In this document: positions 52,352 through 62,461 of the stretch, in pieces
How positions within the stretch are numbered: position 1 is the stretch's first letter
How the letters are laid out: the number at the start of each line of letters is the position of its first letter
Source: Hysterium pulicare CBS 123377
Lineage: Eukaryota > Ascomycota > Dothideomycetes > Hysteriales > Hysteriaceae
DNA length: 64,000 bases
NCBI GenBank assembly: GCA_000467715.1
Contig: AJFK01000258.1
Coordinates: forward strand, 46,860-110,859
Reading direction: 5' to 3'
The notes under the pieces: generated by a model
Told to the model about the DNA's origin: nothing
The model's input: only the letters and a program-made list of their open reading frames with translations
Database searches by the model: none
Translations under genes and position numbers: made by a program

Positions 52352-53461
52352 TTAATGCGAAAACATAGGCAACCTCTTTGCTATGAACCAAGCCCAATAG
52401 AGCACCGCATTATCATCACTTGGAAAGCCGCTCCAATTATTCGCTATAGCGGCCAAGACTAAATCGCTGTATAGAGCACTAAAAGCCCCAAAGGCCGCCA
52501 CTAGAGTCATCAGAAATCCCCCAAAGGTGTGGATATATGCTGACTTGAGCGCCTCGTATCCGCCTTTTCCACTCTCCCAATGCTTCTTGTACCAGTAGAT
52601 AGCTGTGGTGAGGGAGAGCAAGAGGATGATAACCACGAATCCGAACGTTATGGACCGGACGTCTTTGTTGTGTCCAAAATCGGCTATAATTAGCGCAAGT
52701 AGACCAACCATTCCGGTGATAGTTCCCAGGAGATACAGAATCAGCCAATATAAGGGGGAGTAGTCTTCCTTTTTAGCGAGTGCTTGGGGAGGGAGTTGAT
52801 CCTCAGAGTGAAAGAACGAGGTTTGCGTCTGGTTTGCCTGCTTGTACATGGGCGGTCTTTGTTGATAGTGCGGCTGTGGTGGCGTTCCAATAGGATGGTA
52901 GGCTGTTTGCTGAAGTCGTGGTGTCATATTCGACAGCAAAGTTGCTGTATCAGCTGCCGGAGATGCCGTTCTGCGAGTGATCAAGGACCGATGAATCGTA
53001 GTGCAACCAAGTGTGACGGACATTACGAGTTTCCACACGCCAATTAAGATGAAGTGCCAGCTGAGGCGGCAACGATGAATCGAGACGGCTGCCAGCGGGA
53101 TGCAGGCTACGAGACTCACCGACGCCAGTGCTATGTCGAATTTGCTAGATTCCATCCTATGCCAAGGCCACAAGGGACTGCGACCAAAACCCATCCACGC
53201 TATCGTCCAGTAAGTCAATAAATGCGAGAGTACGCCAATTGCCCCGTATGGCAGGGCGTAGCATTGTATCTCGCCTACTGGACCCCCTGTCGCATTCTTA
53301 TTTGGCAGCATGTCGTTGAAGTGATCCTTGAAGCTTGGAATGGCTGTGCTCGATGCCAACTTTGCATTCAGGATAAACACGGCAACCAGTATACAAATCC
53401 ATGGTACTGAGAGGGCATTTGAGGCGTCTCTCCTTTGTGTACCTCTCCGTGAGTAAAACAT
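52352..53461 (-). CDS. Seven-helix integral membrane protein, hypothetical
   Basis: A single exon encodes 369 aa. Seven hydrophobic segments are visible at about 16-38, 66-90, 108-128, 133-155, 237-261, 270-290 and 311-333, with a long hydrophilic, Gln/Pro-rich loop between the fourth and fifth. Short motifs include IQCYALPYGAIGVLSHLLTY, TYWTIAWMGFGRSPLWPW and YYLLGT-like helix 5 (LYWLILYLLGTITGMVG). Families of this type are frequent in filamentous ascomycetes and have no known function. There is no receptor or transporter signature I can name. The first segment may act as signal anchor. Confidence 0.8.
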   Translation of the reverse strand: MFYSRRGTQRRDASNALSVPWICILVAVFILNAKLASSTAIPSFKDHFNDMLPNKNATGGPVGEIQCYALPYGAIGVLSHLLTYWTIAWMGFGRSPLWPWHRMESSKFDIALASVSLVACIPLAAVSIHRCRLSWHFILIGVWKLVMSVTLGCTTIHRSLITRRTASPAADTATLLSNMTPRLQQTAYHPIGTPPQPHYQQRPPMYKQANQTQTSFFHSEDQLPPQALAKKEDYSPLYWLILYLLGTITGMVGLLALIIADFGHNKDVRSITFGFVVIILLLSLTTAIYWYKKHWESGKGGYEALKSAYIHTFGGFLMTLVAAFGAFSALYSDLVLAAIANNWSGFPSDDNAVLYWAWFIAKRLPMFSH

Positions 53462-54619
53462 GACGTGATGTGTGCGGGGAAAGGCCTTCAGGGAGATAAA
53501 TTAGCGAAGGGTACACGAGAAGCTGAGCGCATCTAGATCATTGCGACTAAGATGGACTGCAGTTTTTGGTCGGAAATCTTACTCTAATATCCAGGAAGTG
53601 TTGTGACTCAATGTTTCGCAGGAGACGGCCTCATTTACCTTACTTCACCAAGTCTGCGCGCACCTCGATAGTGATGATGATGATGATTATCTGCCGGCCG
53701 TTGCTTTTTCGATGGTTCAGGGAGATCTAAGTCTAGCTTTCCTACGTCCTGGCAAAATGGAGGATAGGATTCACAAATCCAATCGACAATACAAATAAAT
53801 CTTGGCCAGGCTGGTAAGAAACCAGTGTGTTCTTGTGGGGTAAATAATGAGTAGAGGAGAAGAAACGTTCTTTTCAGACGGTACCTTTCGAACGAGAACT
53901 TGGGGTCTACAAAGTTTACAGGAAAATGAACAAGAGGATGTTCTAAAGGGTTGCCGGCGGGTGCAGACATTTTCAAGGCAGAAACACAAGGCTGAGGCTG
54001 AAATACGAAAAAGAATATACCCCGGAAGGAAAGCATCAGAAGGGGCTATAACAGGCGAGGGACAAGTCTTTAGGGCTTGTTTGGTACACTTTGTTCCCAA
54101 AGCCGAGCGCCAATATTTCCGCATGGCAGCCAGAACGTGTCCAGCTGCCAATCATGTGCCGAGGGCTTGTGGGTCGGAGTGTCAGAGGCCAGACCTTGAT
54201 AAATCGATTGTGGAATGCCCTCGGCCTTCAGGTGGTGGCTAAGCCTAAACTTAAGTTCAGCTGAGGCGCAGGTTACGAGGATGTTAGAAGCAGAGAGTAT
54301 ATGAGTAGATATTCGCGAAATGTGAGTGTCGAAGGGTTTGAGTTTGAGGGGCGCTTCCGGTCTGGTCCAAATATTGGCCACATTAAGACCTCCTAGCGTT
54401 CCTCCTACGTGTCATAACTGGAAAGGTATGCTCCAGAAATATCTTTCTACTTTCCTCCCAAAGACTAATTTGATTCTAAGTTGTGTCTGGTGAGGTTGTC
54501 TCCAGTGAAGTTGCCTCCAGTGAGGTTGTTTTCACATCGAAGCCAACTAAGTAATTAAGCTGGCAGACGCCATAAGCAAGAGTGGTTGTACGCGATGCAC
54601 AGAAGTCCTGGAAGGCGTG
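53462..54619. other. Intergenic region with a 15-bp tandem repeat and no clear gene
   Basis: Several minus-strand frames of 100-135 codons (53635-54036, 53771-54151, 54070-54381) overlap in different phases. The frame ending at 53635 finishes with a His-rich stretch and basic residues but has no recognisable domain. This may be the remains of a gene together with the remnant to its right. Confidence 0.4.
54482..54526. repeat. Three 15-bp tandem units, pentapeptide-like on the minus strand
   Basis: The units TGTGTCTGGTGAGGT, TGTCTCCAGTGAAGT and TGCCTCCAGTGAGGT follow each other without gap. On the minus strand one frame reads NLTGG-NFTGD-NLTRH-NLE, the N-(L/F)-x-x-x spacing of pentapeptide repeats, inside a frame of only about 29 codons. 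It may be a fragment of a pentapeptide-repeat gene or a chance microsatellite. Confidence 0.5.
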
Positions 54620-55258
54620 TCAAGATGTCATATTCACCAAACTTACGACAGTGATAATCGATATATGGCCTGTGGGAACCCGGGAGTTAGCTTTGGTAGA
54701 GTGATAGAGAAGAAAAAACGTACATCCAGGTCCTTTCTTTGCAAAAGTTGAAAGCTTTTGATGGTAAATGGTCATTCCATCAATAACTATAACCACCAAG
54801 TTCGCTTTTTCAACTCTTTGTAGAGCTAGAATGAACGAGTCCAATGAGTCGCGTTTGCCGCCGCTTTGTTTAAGTTTAGACCAATTTGCGGAGTTGGAAA
54901 ACCCAGGAGTAAGGCCATAGACATTATCTTGGTCTGTAACTGGAAGCTTGAAATCCTTTCGGAACTGGGTCAGGCAACGGGATGCATTCTCTTGGCTGAA
55001 AGCACCAGGCCTATCACTCTCTTTATACACGGCAAAAGTAATGCATGCTTAACTAATAGCAGTTCGCTACCAGATTGTAGCCGATACGCCGAATATCAGG
55101 CAGCTCAACAGGATTGCCCATAAGCTGTTCTGGATATAAGCCCAGCAGTCTACTTCAGAAGCAAAGTATTATACGACTCTATTATCAAAAGCGGCGGTGT
55201 AAGCAGTGATCGTACGGTAGCGTTGTCTTCATTGCCACGACTGCGATCGTAAATCATC
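54620..55258 (-). pseudogene. Possible gene or remnant of unknown family
   Basis: Minus-strand sequence with protein-like character but interrupted frames. A segment at about 55150-55050 reads YPEQLMGNPVELPDIRRIGY and then hits TAG; a shifted frame continues AVYKESDRPGAFSQENASRC through LVVIVIDGMTIYHQKLSTFA to about 54740. In a third frame the first segment would be a membrane helix (SLWAILLSCLIFGVSATIW). Good intron signals occur near the end (GTACGT...GCTAAC...CACAG, about 54725-54666). Either this is a small multi-exon gene that I failed to splice or a decayed one. I do not recognise the family. Confidence 0.4.
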
Positions 55259-55263
55259 TAACC

Positions 55264-57576
55264 CTACGGTTCGTTCTCAAAGTCGAATCCCTCTACTCTC
55301 CCTAGGAATTCCTTCTTAGTCTGTCCCTTAAGCAAGGAGTCTACATCAACGCCTCCACTAGTTAGATATCGTTCGCTGACCCCGACATTTACTCTTTGCT
55401 TCAGGAGCTCTTTGAGCTCCGCTTTCAGCGATTGTATTTGACCCTTACTCAATTCTCGAGCTGCCTTCTCCTTCTTTCTGCGCCCACTTCCGCGGCCCCT
55501 GCGTCCAGGAGCTTCGGCCTCGAACTCCTCGCTATCATAATCCACACCTAAATCCTCGGCTGCGGCACGTAACCAGTCATCCTCATTATGTTTCTTTTCT
55601 TTAGCAATGGTTGCATCGGCAAGTTGTTTTGCTAGGGTGGTTCGTTGCTTAAGTCTTGAGACAATACGGCGATCAATGTCTAGCGAGCGTATAAAGTAAG
55701 GACCCTTTTGAGGACTATTCCCTGCTTTTGACCGAGCATGAACTTTTGCAACAAGCCTTCGCACGCCTGCAACTTCTTCGGGTGCGCAAATGAGTATGCT
55801 GGATCCTAGAGCATCTGCCCGGGCAGTACGTCCAGAACGGTGCACGTATGTGTCTGCGGCCCGTGGTAGGTGGTAATGCAAAATCAGTTCAACACAGGGA
55901 ATATCAAGGCCCCGAGCGGCTACGTCAGTGGCAACCATTATGGATCCTGGTTGGGCGGTAAAGCGTTCGACGGAGCGTAGTCGGGCTTTCTGTGGCATTT
56001 GAGAGTGAAGCGCTAGAGCCGGAAGGTTGAGATTCTGAAGGAAAGGAGTTAGGCGGCGAACGGCTGATATAGAATTTGTGAAGATAAGACTGCGTTTCTT
56101 CGGATGAAATAGCAACAGTGCGTAAAGAAAAAGATCTTTTTCGGTGCCCACACACTCAATCAGGCCCTCTTTAAGACCTGTTGCCATTTGCGATACCGGG
56201 TTAACATCAATGAACTTAGGTTTTTCTTCTCTAAATCGGAGCTTCTTTAGTAGGTATTGCATGGACTCTTGCCTGTCCATTAAGTCTTCTCCCTTTTTCC
56301 CTTTAGTTGCGAGTTTCTGTTGCAAGCCTTTATGAAAAGTTGCAGAGAAAATTAAGGTTTGACGAGGCAGTTCAGAAGAGTCCAATACAGCCTCAGAAGA
56401 TTCGTCTTCTTCAACACGTTCAAGAACGTTGAGGATCTCTTCAACTTCTTTAAAATGGCCCTCGCTGAGCAAGCGGTCTGCCTCATCAACGACAAGGAAG
56501 CGAACTTGCTTGAATGACTTCGCAAGCCCTTGCCCTGAACTAATCACCTCCCACAGTCGTCCGGGAGTACCAATCACGATATCAGCGTTCGAGAGTAAGC
56601 GACGCTGTTTTTGAACAGATAGGCCGCCAGTAACGGTGGCGATTGAAGGCCCTTCGAAGCTACGATCTGAACACAACGCCTTTAGATGAGCAGTAATCTG
56701 ATGGGCGAGTTCTCTTGTCGGAGAGAGTACCAGGGCAATAGGCGACTTCTGCGATGGTCCCGTTGGGTTCGTGGGCATCTGTCGAGCTGATGCAAGATAT
56801 GATTCAAAAATAGGTATTCCGAACGCAAGAGTCTTCCCCGAGCCGGTAGATGCTTTACCGATTACATCATGCCCAGAGAGGATTTCCGGTATTGCGGAAG
56901 CCTGAATAGGTGTTGGCTGGAAGAACTTCATTTTGGCCAGCGAAGACAGAGTTTCTGTGGATAATCGCAAGTCTCCCCACGATGAAAGGTCTATCTTACC
57001 CATGCCGGCATCCAAAGATTCGTCCTCAAGAACCCTGAAGGCACTGTCGCCATGTGAGCTGAGCCTAAAGGAAGTCCTTTTGGGAACTGTCTTTCCAACA
57101 TCGTTTTGCCCGCTTATTGAGGATAAATTGGGAGGTGTAAGTGGATTCTGTTCTTCATGCCTTTCCTCATCGCCGAATCCAGACCAAACTTCATCGTCGG
57201 TTTCATCAGGTCCAGATATATCCGGGAGTGTACGCTCCTTCTCTTGGTATTTTCCGTCTTTCCATTTACGTGTAATAGGTTCCACTACTTTCTTCTCCTG
57301 CTTCGTTGTCGCAAAGGAGACTCTCCCCGTAGCAGCGTCCCGAACAACATCTACGTCTTCAATCTCTTCTAGCCCAAAGAACCCTTCAAAATCATCCAGA
57401 CGATCGGGCATGGCTACTTCCTTCCATTGCAGTTCGTCGAGGCGGACTGGGCGGCCTGAAGCTTTTGGGGGTATTGCAGGCGTCGGGGGGCCGACGTGAT
57501 CCAATTTCTGTCGTTTGCGGGCATTCGTTGCCGCTCCTTTCGGAGGTAGACCTCGCTTTGCTCCAGATTGGGCCAT
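55264..57576 (-). CDS. mak5: DEAD-box RNA helicase Mak5
   Basis: Nucleolar ATP-dependent RNA helicase needed for 60S subunit assembly. A single exon of 770 aa from ATG at 57576, where the protein begins MAQSGAKRGLPPKG; the frame is open 65 codons further but into the divergent promoter. The Mak5-specific N-terminus, VAMPDRLDDFEGFFGLEEIE, is diagnostic. Helicase motifs in order: Q-motif in FFQPTPIQASAIPEIL, Walker A ASTGSGKT, Ib PTRELAHQ, TPGRLWEV, VDEADRLL, SATFHKGLQ, TNSISAVRRL, VATDVAARGLDIP and HRSGRTARA. An acidic/basic C-terminal extension follows. The second motif reads DEAD as expected. Confidence 0.96.
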   Translation of the reverse strand: MAQSGAKRGLPPKGAATNARKRQKLDHVGPPTPAIPPKASGRPVRLDELQWKEVAMPDRLDDFEGFFGLEEIEDVDVVRDAATGRVSFATTKQEKKVVEPITRKWKDGKYQEKERTLPDISGPDETDDEVWSGFGDEERHEEQNPLTPPNLSSISGQNDVGKTVPKRTSFRLSSHGDSAFRVLEDESLDAGMGKIDLSSWGDLRLSTETLSSLAKMKFFQPTPIQASAIPEILSGHDVIGKASTGSGKTLAFGIPIFESYLASARQMPTNPTGPSQKSPIALVLSPTRELAHQITAHLKALCSDRSFEGPSIATVTGGLSVQKQRRLLSNADIVIGTPGRLWEVISSGQGLAKSFKQVRFLVVDEADRLLSEGHFKEVEEILNVLERVEEDESSEAVLDSSELPRQTLIFSATFHKGLQQKLATKGKKGEDLMDRQESMQYLLKKLRFREEKPKFIDVNPVSQMATGLKEGLIECVGTEKDLFLYALLLFHPKKRSLIFTNSISAVRRLTPFLQNLNLPALALHSQMPQKARLRSVERFTAQPGSIMVATDVAARGLDIPCVELILHYHLPRAADTYVHRSGRTARADALGSSILICAPEEVAGVRRLVAKVHARSKAGNSPQKGPYFIRSLDIDRRIVSRLKQRTTLAKQLADATIAKEKKHNEDDWLRAAAEDLGVDYDSEEFEAEAPGRRGRGSGRRKKEKAARELSKGQIQSLKAELKELLKQRVNVGVSERYLTSGGVDVDSLLKGQTKKEFLGRVEGFDFENEP

Positions 57577-57763
57577 GATTGCGGGTTTGTGTAAATGCTG
57601 GCGTCGGGGAGGAAATTTTGGTGTGGCATTATAGCCTCGCGAAAAATTGCCTCTCGATCTGAGGTCCGCTAGTTTGCACGTGACTATCTCGGCTACGGAT
57701 GTTTTTGGAGACATGTCGGGCGTCTTCGGTGACAATTTCACCACACTCGAAGTCATCCCACAC
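57577..57763. promoter_or_regulatory. Divergent promoter between mak5 and trm7
   Basis: 187 bp separate the start codons. Both reading frames happen to remain open through much of this space, so the starts were chosen by family N-termini rather than by the longest frame. The contrast with the next-longest frames is clear. Confidence 0.65.
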
Positions 57764-58903
57764 ATGGGCAAGTCATCAAAGGATAAGCGCGATGCTTATT
57801 ACAGACTCGCAAAAGAGCAGGGCTGGCGTGCCCGGAGCGCCTACAAACTCCTCCAACTGGATGAAGAATTCAATCTCTTCGAGGGTGTGACCCGCGTCGT
57901 CGACCTCTGTGCGGCACCTGGAAGCTGGAGCCAAGTGCTTTCACGTGTCCTTATCAAAGGAGAAAAGTTCGGACGCGCCGGATGGGAAGGAAAGCAAAAG
58001 GAGACGCGTCGCTACGTCCTGGGCACCGATCACGAGGCTTCATCCCTTGTCGCAGAAACTGAAGAGAAGCAGAAACTGAACCCGAGGGAAGGAGTAAGGA
58101 TTGTTGCCATAGACCTTCAGCCTATGAGTCCTTTAGAAGGGGTAACAACGCTTCGAGCGGACATCACCCACCCCTCCACCATTCCACTCCTTTTGAAGGC
58201 CCTGGATCCGGAAACGTTCATCCCTTCAGCTACTTCTGCCTCTCACCCGGTCGACCTGGTCATTTCAGACGGCGCACCGGATGTCACCGGCCTGCACGAC
58301 CTTGACATTTATGTTCAAAGCCAGCTACTTTGGGCAGCTCTTAATCTGGCTCTCTGTGTTCTAAAACCTGGCGGCAAGTTTATTGCAAAGATATTCAGGG
58401 GCAAGGGTGTGGATCTTCTTTTTGCTCAGCTGAAAACCGTTTTCGCGAGGGTGCATGTAGCCAAACCTCGCAGTAGCAGAGCAAGTAGTATTGAAGCGTT
58501 TGTTGTCTGTGAAGACTTCTGTCCGCCGAAGGGCTTCAGGGCGAGTTTAGAGAAACCGGTAGCAGCGGGCTCAGGCTTATCATCAGTCGACCCGCCGAAG
58601 CCGACACATAAATCAAGACCATCTACCAAGCTAGGGAACGACGGGGTCACGGAAATAAACCTAGGTTCCGAGGACGAGGATGAAGAAGGCCACATCCGAT
58701 GGATTGCTCCATTCTTGGCTTGCGGTGATCTTTCGACTTACGATGCAGACGCTACGTACCATCTTCCCAAAGATAGAGTCAGTCTCGATCCGGTACAACC
58801 TCCTACAGCACCACCATATAAACGGGCGCTAGAAATGCGCAAGCTTGCAGGTGGTGCATACGGCAAGACTAAGGGACAAGATCAAACCACGGATCAACCA
58901 TAG
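57764..58903 (+). CDS. trm7: tRNA 2'-O-methyltransferase Trm7 (FtsJ/RrmJ family)
   Basis: Methylates the ribose of positions 32 and 34 in the anticodon loop of several tRNAs. A single exon encodes 379 aa from ATG at 57764 (MGKSSKDKRDAYYRLAKEQG); an ATG 39 codons upstream is judged non-coding because the family begins with MGK. SAM-binding motif VVDLCAAPGSWSQVLS is followed by LVISDGAPDVTGLHDLD, GGKFIAKIFRG and SSRASSIEAFVVC, giving the K-D-K-E catalytic set of FtsJ enzymes. The insertion after residue 60 (KGEKFGRAGWEGKQKETRRY) and the C-terminal tail with WIAPFLACGDLSTYDADATY are typical of fungal Trm7. Confidence 0.95.
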   Translation: MGKSSKDKRDAYYRLAKEQGWRARSAYKLLQLDEEFNLFEGVTRVVDLCAAPGSWSQVLSRVLIKGEKFGRAGWEGKQKETRRYVLGTDHEASSLVAETEEKQKLNPREGVRIVAIDLQPMSPLEGVTTLRADITHPSTIPLLLKALDPETFIPSATSASHPVDLVISDGAPDVTGLHDLDIYVQSQLLWAALNLALCVLKPGGKFIAKIFRGKGVDLLFAQLKTVFARVHVAKPRSSRASSIEAFVVCEDFCPPKGFRASLEKPVAAGSGLSSVDPPKPTHKSRPSTKLGNDGVTEINLGSEDEDEEGHIRWIAPFLACGDLSTYDADATYHLPKDRVSLDPVQPPTAPPYKRALEMRKLAGGAYGKTKGQDQTTDQP

Positions 58904-59187
58904 AGCAAATCTTGCTCGATTTTACGGACTCATTCGGGCCTTCGCCGTGCGGGAGCTACGCAACATTTATTAAAGACCTTATGAACATTTGTCTGCTACG
59001 GAAAACAGTCCTTGAGAACCACTGATTTCCAAGGAACAACAGGCGCATACTCATGTCACACGATCGAGTTCGAGACGCAGAAAGACATTCTTAGGGAGCT
59101 TGGTCTATACAGAGCTCTGCAAGCTGACCACAGTATCGAGTTCTTCATCCCAGCCCCTGGCTGAACCTTGTGGCTGGTTATAGCACC

Positions 59188-60177
59188 TCATATCTTCATG
59201 AACTCTCTCTTCACTGGCGCGAAAAGCTCGTCAACCTCTACTTTGCGTTCAATCATACCTTGATTGTGCAAGAATTGAACCAAAGCCTCCAAAGTCTTCC
59301 GGTTTTCACCAACTCCGTATGGCCAAGGATCACCACCAAACACCTCCTCAATCTCATCGAGCTCGCTCGCCAACCAAGGCAACATGTACTGTAAAGCTCC
59401 GAGGAAGCGCATTCGCTTATATGCAATATCTTTACTCTCGTTCAAAGCATTGAAGAGAGACGTCGCAACCCACCGGTTTTTCTCATAGACATCGCGTCGA
59501 ATAACGACCAAGTGCATAATGGGGAAGATGCCATATTCGGTCCAGTACTTCTTCTCTACCTCTTTGAAGTCCATGAAAAGACGCTCGACATGTTCTGCTT
59601 TGCCCAGACATGGTGGACAATCTGCACCAATGGTGGCGTCGATTTCACCATCCTCTAATAACTGACTCAACGACTTCCCACTCCTGTTTTTGGTGATCGA
59701 AATTGGCCTGATTGTGGGGAGTGCACTTGGCTGCCCATGTGCCTTTCCGGTCTCCATAGCTCCTTCAACCCACTGCACATCAGATAAATTGACACCCTGC
59801 TGTTCAAGGAGTCCCCTGATCCACACCGCCGCCGTCATAGTGTACAGCTGCACACCAATTTTCTTTCCCGCAAGATCCTCTGGCTTCTTCACAGTACGGC
59901 CATTTACACAGATGAAACTGTGCCTGAATGCCCGTGATGGAAATGCTGGGATGGCAATGAATTGGCGGTCACCGGCTACATAGCGCGTGATGTATTCGGA
60001 GGCGGAGAGCTCTGAAGCATCAAACTCCTGGTTTCCGACCATTCGATCGAAAACATCGCGTGGGTGGTTAACAGCCAGGAAATTGAGATCTAGACCTGAC
60101 GGCTGGACTTCTCCTGTATACAGGGCGTTCATGCGGTCTGTAAGGCCACAGGCAAATGTAAGAGGAAGTTTTCCCAT
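59188..60177 (-). CDS. 4,5-Dihydroxyphthalate decarboxylase-like protein
   Basis: A single exon encodes 329 aa. It starts MGKLPLTFACGLTDRMNALY and contains GLDLNFLAVNHPRDVFDRMV, EFDASELSASEYITRYVAGD, KKIGVQLYTMTAAVWIRGLL and FPIMHLVVIRRDVYEKNRWV. This is the pattern of proteins annotated as 4,5-dihydroxyphthalate decarboxylase, which share the fold of periplasmic substrate-binding proteins. It has no signal peptide and no intron. Bacterial enzymes act in phthalate breakdown; fungal members exist but their substrate is unproven. An origin by transfer from bacteria at some time is plausible from the prokaryotic family bias, but codon use here looks like that of its neighbours. Confidence 0.85.
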   Translation of the reverse strand: MGKLPLTFACGLTDRMNALYTGEVQPSGLDLNFLAVNHPRDVFDRMVGNQEFDASELSASEYITRYVAGDRQFIAIPAFPSRAFRHSFICVNGRTVKKPEDLAGKKIGVQLYTMTAAVWIRGLLEQQGVNLSDVQWVEGAMETGKAHGQPSALPTIRPISITKNRSGKSLSQLLEDGEIDATIGADCPPCLGKAEHVERLFMDFKEVEKKYWTEYGIFPIMHLVVIRRDVYEKNRWVATSLFNALNESKDIAYKRMRFLGALQYMLPWLASELDEIEEVFGGDPWPYGVGENRKTLEALVQFLHNQGMIERKVEVDELFAPVKREFMKI

Positions 60178-60530
60178 GATAGTAGATGCTATGTTATAGG
60201 AGTTCTATTAAAAACCCAAGAATTGGATTCTAGCTAAAATGGAAACACGGTAGGCAGTCCCCTCTTATTTGAGAAGGGGCCCTTATCCCCAATCGTCGTC
60301 GATCTTTGGCCCCTCGCCACGATGATCGAAGGTGTTGCGGGGAACATTCGGCAACTACCTAGGTATGTTGAGATTTTGCGGAGGAAATTACTCCGAGATT
60401 GTAATATTGACTTCATACTTTGGCGGCTGCAAAATGCACTTTCGCTCTTTGAAGCCTGGAGTAGTAGAATTCGATGTTGAACACAGAGCGCACAGCTTAG
60501 TGATTTATTTGTCTTATATTTGGTAACGAG
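60178..60530. other. Intergenic region, no gene recognised
   Basis: A 353-bp space between two minus-strand genes: promoter of the decarboxylase-like gene and 3' flank of gpi16. Nothing else is visible. Confidence 0.45.
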
Positions 60531-62461
60531 CTACTCAGTCTTACTCCCTTTTCCCAGAAACCTCATCCTAATCCGTGCGATCCGACCCCTGATCACTCCC
60601 CGTAAACCGCCAGCCCCAAATCCCTCCACTTCATCGGCACCAACGAACCTTCTCACTAGTAAATTGAAGATGTTTCCAAATCCAAGCGCCATAACCGTAC
60701 TTGTCAAGATAATAACATTATACGGCATACTAAAATCGGGTGTTGGTAGAGGAAGTAGAAGTGATGTGGTACGTAAGTACACGCCTTTCATGTTCGACTT
60801 CGACTCGAAAGAAAGAAGCCGAATGACGGCGGGTGCAACGTCAAAGCCCCGATTAGCGTCTGGCGGATATTCGGTGTATCTCAGGATTGCTTTTTCGAAG
60901 TCGTAGGTTAAAGTCAGTGTCGAGGATGGCGGAATGGAAAGCAACAACTCAAGATGCGTGCCTCGATGGCGATCTACTGCTGGGCGATAATAAGTTTCCT
61001 TGATCGGATTTAAATTTGAGTTGGACACAGAAGCGCGAAGTGTGTGCAGGTATGGTTTCATGAACCATGGAAGTGACTCAAGGTAGACGAGGTCGATGGA
61101 ATCGGAAGAGGAGGGATTTGTTAGGACAGCCTGGACACTACCTCGTTCCTGGCCGTGACCGTTGATGGAACGTGCAGCGTACAAAGGAGGTGGGGGCAGT
61201 GCCAAAGTGGTTGTCATCTTCTGCTCGGGAAGCACCAGGTCGAAGTCCACTCCAGCTAGATCTTGTTAACAAGCCAAGACATGCTAAAACCGTAAAGAGC
61301 ACACTTACTTGGAAGTCTGTAGCACCTAAGAAGGCCTTCCACTTGCCTAGTCTCGACTAAATGCGCAGAGGTACTCACTTGCACGTCTCTTTCTGACGGA
61401 ACATTAATACAGACAGTCTCGGATCCTTCGCTTTCGTCTTCACTCAACGGGCACGCTCCTCTGAGCGGCCTACCAAAAATCTCTGTGAGACTCCATGATG
61501 GTTCAGCGTCTTTATCGAGTGGATAGCAGGTATCCTCCGCATTGTACGGCTTAGATTCGTCGCAAGGCAGCTCTTCTATCGGTGCGGGCCGGGGTATGGG
61601 GTTGTCTACAATTACTTAAAAAGGCTTGCTAGTGACAGAGTAAACTGGCCTACCTCGGGGTCTTTTAGATCTCTCAATATCCAGAACCATATCCACAGTC
61701 TGCTCCATCTCAAGAATGCAGTCAAACCCACCAGCACCACAAACAGGCCTGACGTCGATTGACATGGTTTGCCACGACGCATCGAATAATTTGTGCCCGT
61801 CGAGAAGACTCGAAATACCAGCTTTGCCTTTGCACGGAAGCAATTTGAGGAAGGGTGTTAAATTCTCCGTGCAGACCACTTCGTGAGGCAGTGTACCGTG
61901 AAGTAAATGCAGATTCGATGCTGAAGAGTTGTGGTGATGTCCTTCTTGTTGGAACGACCTAGCTGGCCGTATGGTCTTCGTGGAATCAATGAAGTTCAGT
62001 GAGGCACAGAATAGCCCCGAGAGTGCATTTGTCAACGTCAGCCAGCGCAAAAATGCCCTGGGCAAAGTTTAGCTACAATCTCTTCATGAAAGATTAGTTA
62101 GTAAGTACTCTTCCTCACCGCTAGCCTCCACCCACGCCCATAGTTCCACCCCAGTCCCTCCTTCTCTGGCACCGTCCCAAGGTCTTGTACCCCAATTCTC
62201 AGCGTCCCATCTTCCCAAGCTGAAACGGAGGTGTACTTCCCTGGTATGCGCATGTTGTAGTATCTGCCCTAGGGAGCGAGGGAAGTATCTAAAGTTCTGA
62301 TGCTCAAAGGATGTCGAGGACTCGTTGCTGCGAAAATTGAAGGAGGCGAGGAGAGCGGACTGCGGGAGGGGACGGAGGAGGAGCCGTTCATGGTAGTCGG
62401 GGCTGGCACGAGTGAGAACTGAAAGAGCATTGAGAAGAATGCAAATAGAAAAAGGGAGCAT
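60531..62461 (-). CDS. gpi16: GPI transamidase subunit Gpi16 (PIG-T)
   Basis: Lumenal subunit of the GPI transamidase complex in the ER membrane. Four exons: 62461-62109, 62057-61654, 61605-61309 and 61255-60531, giving 592 aa. A signal peptide (MLPFSICILLNALSVLTRAS) is followed by family blocks LLLRPLPQSALLASFNFRS, PRSLGQILQHAHTREVHLRF, LGRWDAENWGTRPWDG, WLTLTNALSGLFCASLNFID, LLPCKGKAGISSLLDGHKLF and, later, WSLTEIFGRPLRGACPLSE. The C-terminal transmembrane helix (NVIILTSTVMALGFGNIFNL) and short cytosolic tail close the protein. Intron 1 donor is GTACTT at 62108; using the stronger-looking GTGAGG 10 nt upstream would run into a stop. It fits the presence of a GPI-anchored protein gene in this genome (23.6 kb). 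Confidence 0.95.

Noticed and set aside
57577-57771. In-frame N-terminal extension of Mak5, overlapping the Trm7 start
   Set aside because: Family proteins start near MAQSGAKRG, and the extension would overlap the first codons of the divergent Trm7 gene.
62109-62118. GTGAGG at 62118 as donor of gpi16 intron 1
   Set aside because: It leaves the wrong phase and a stop in WLTLTNALSG; the donor at 62108 restores the family sequence.
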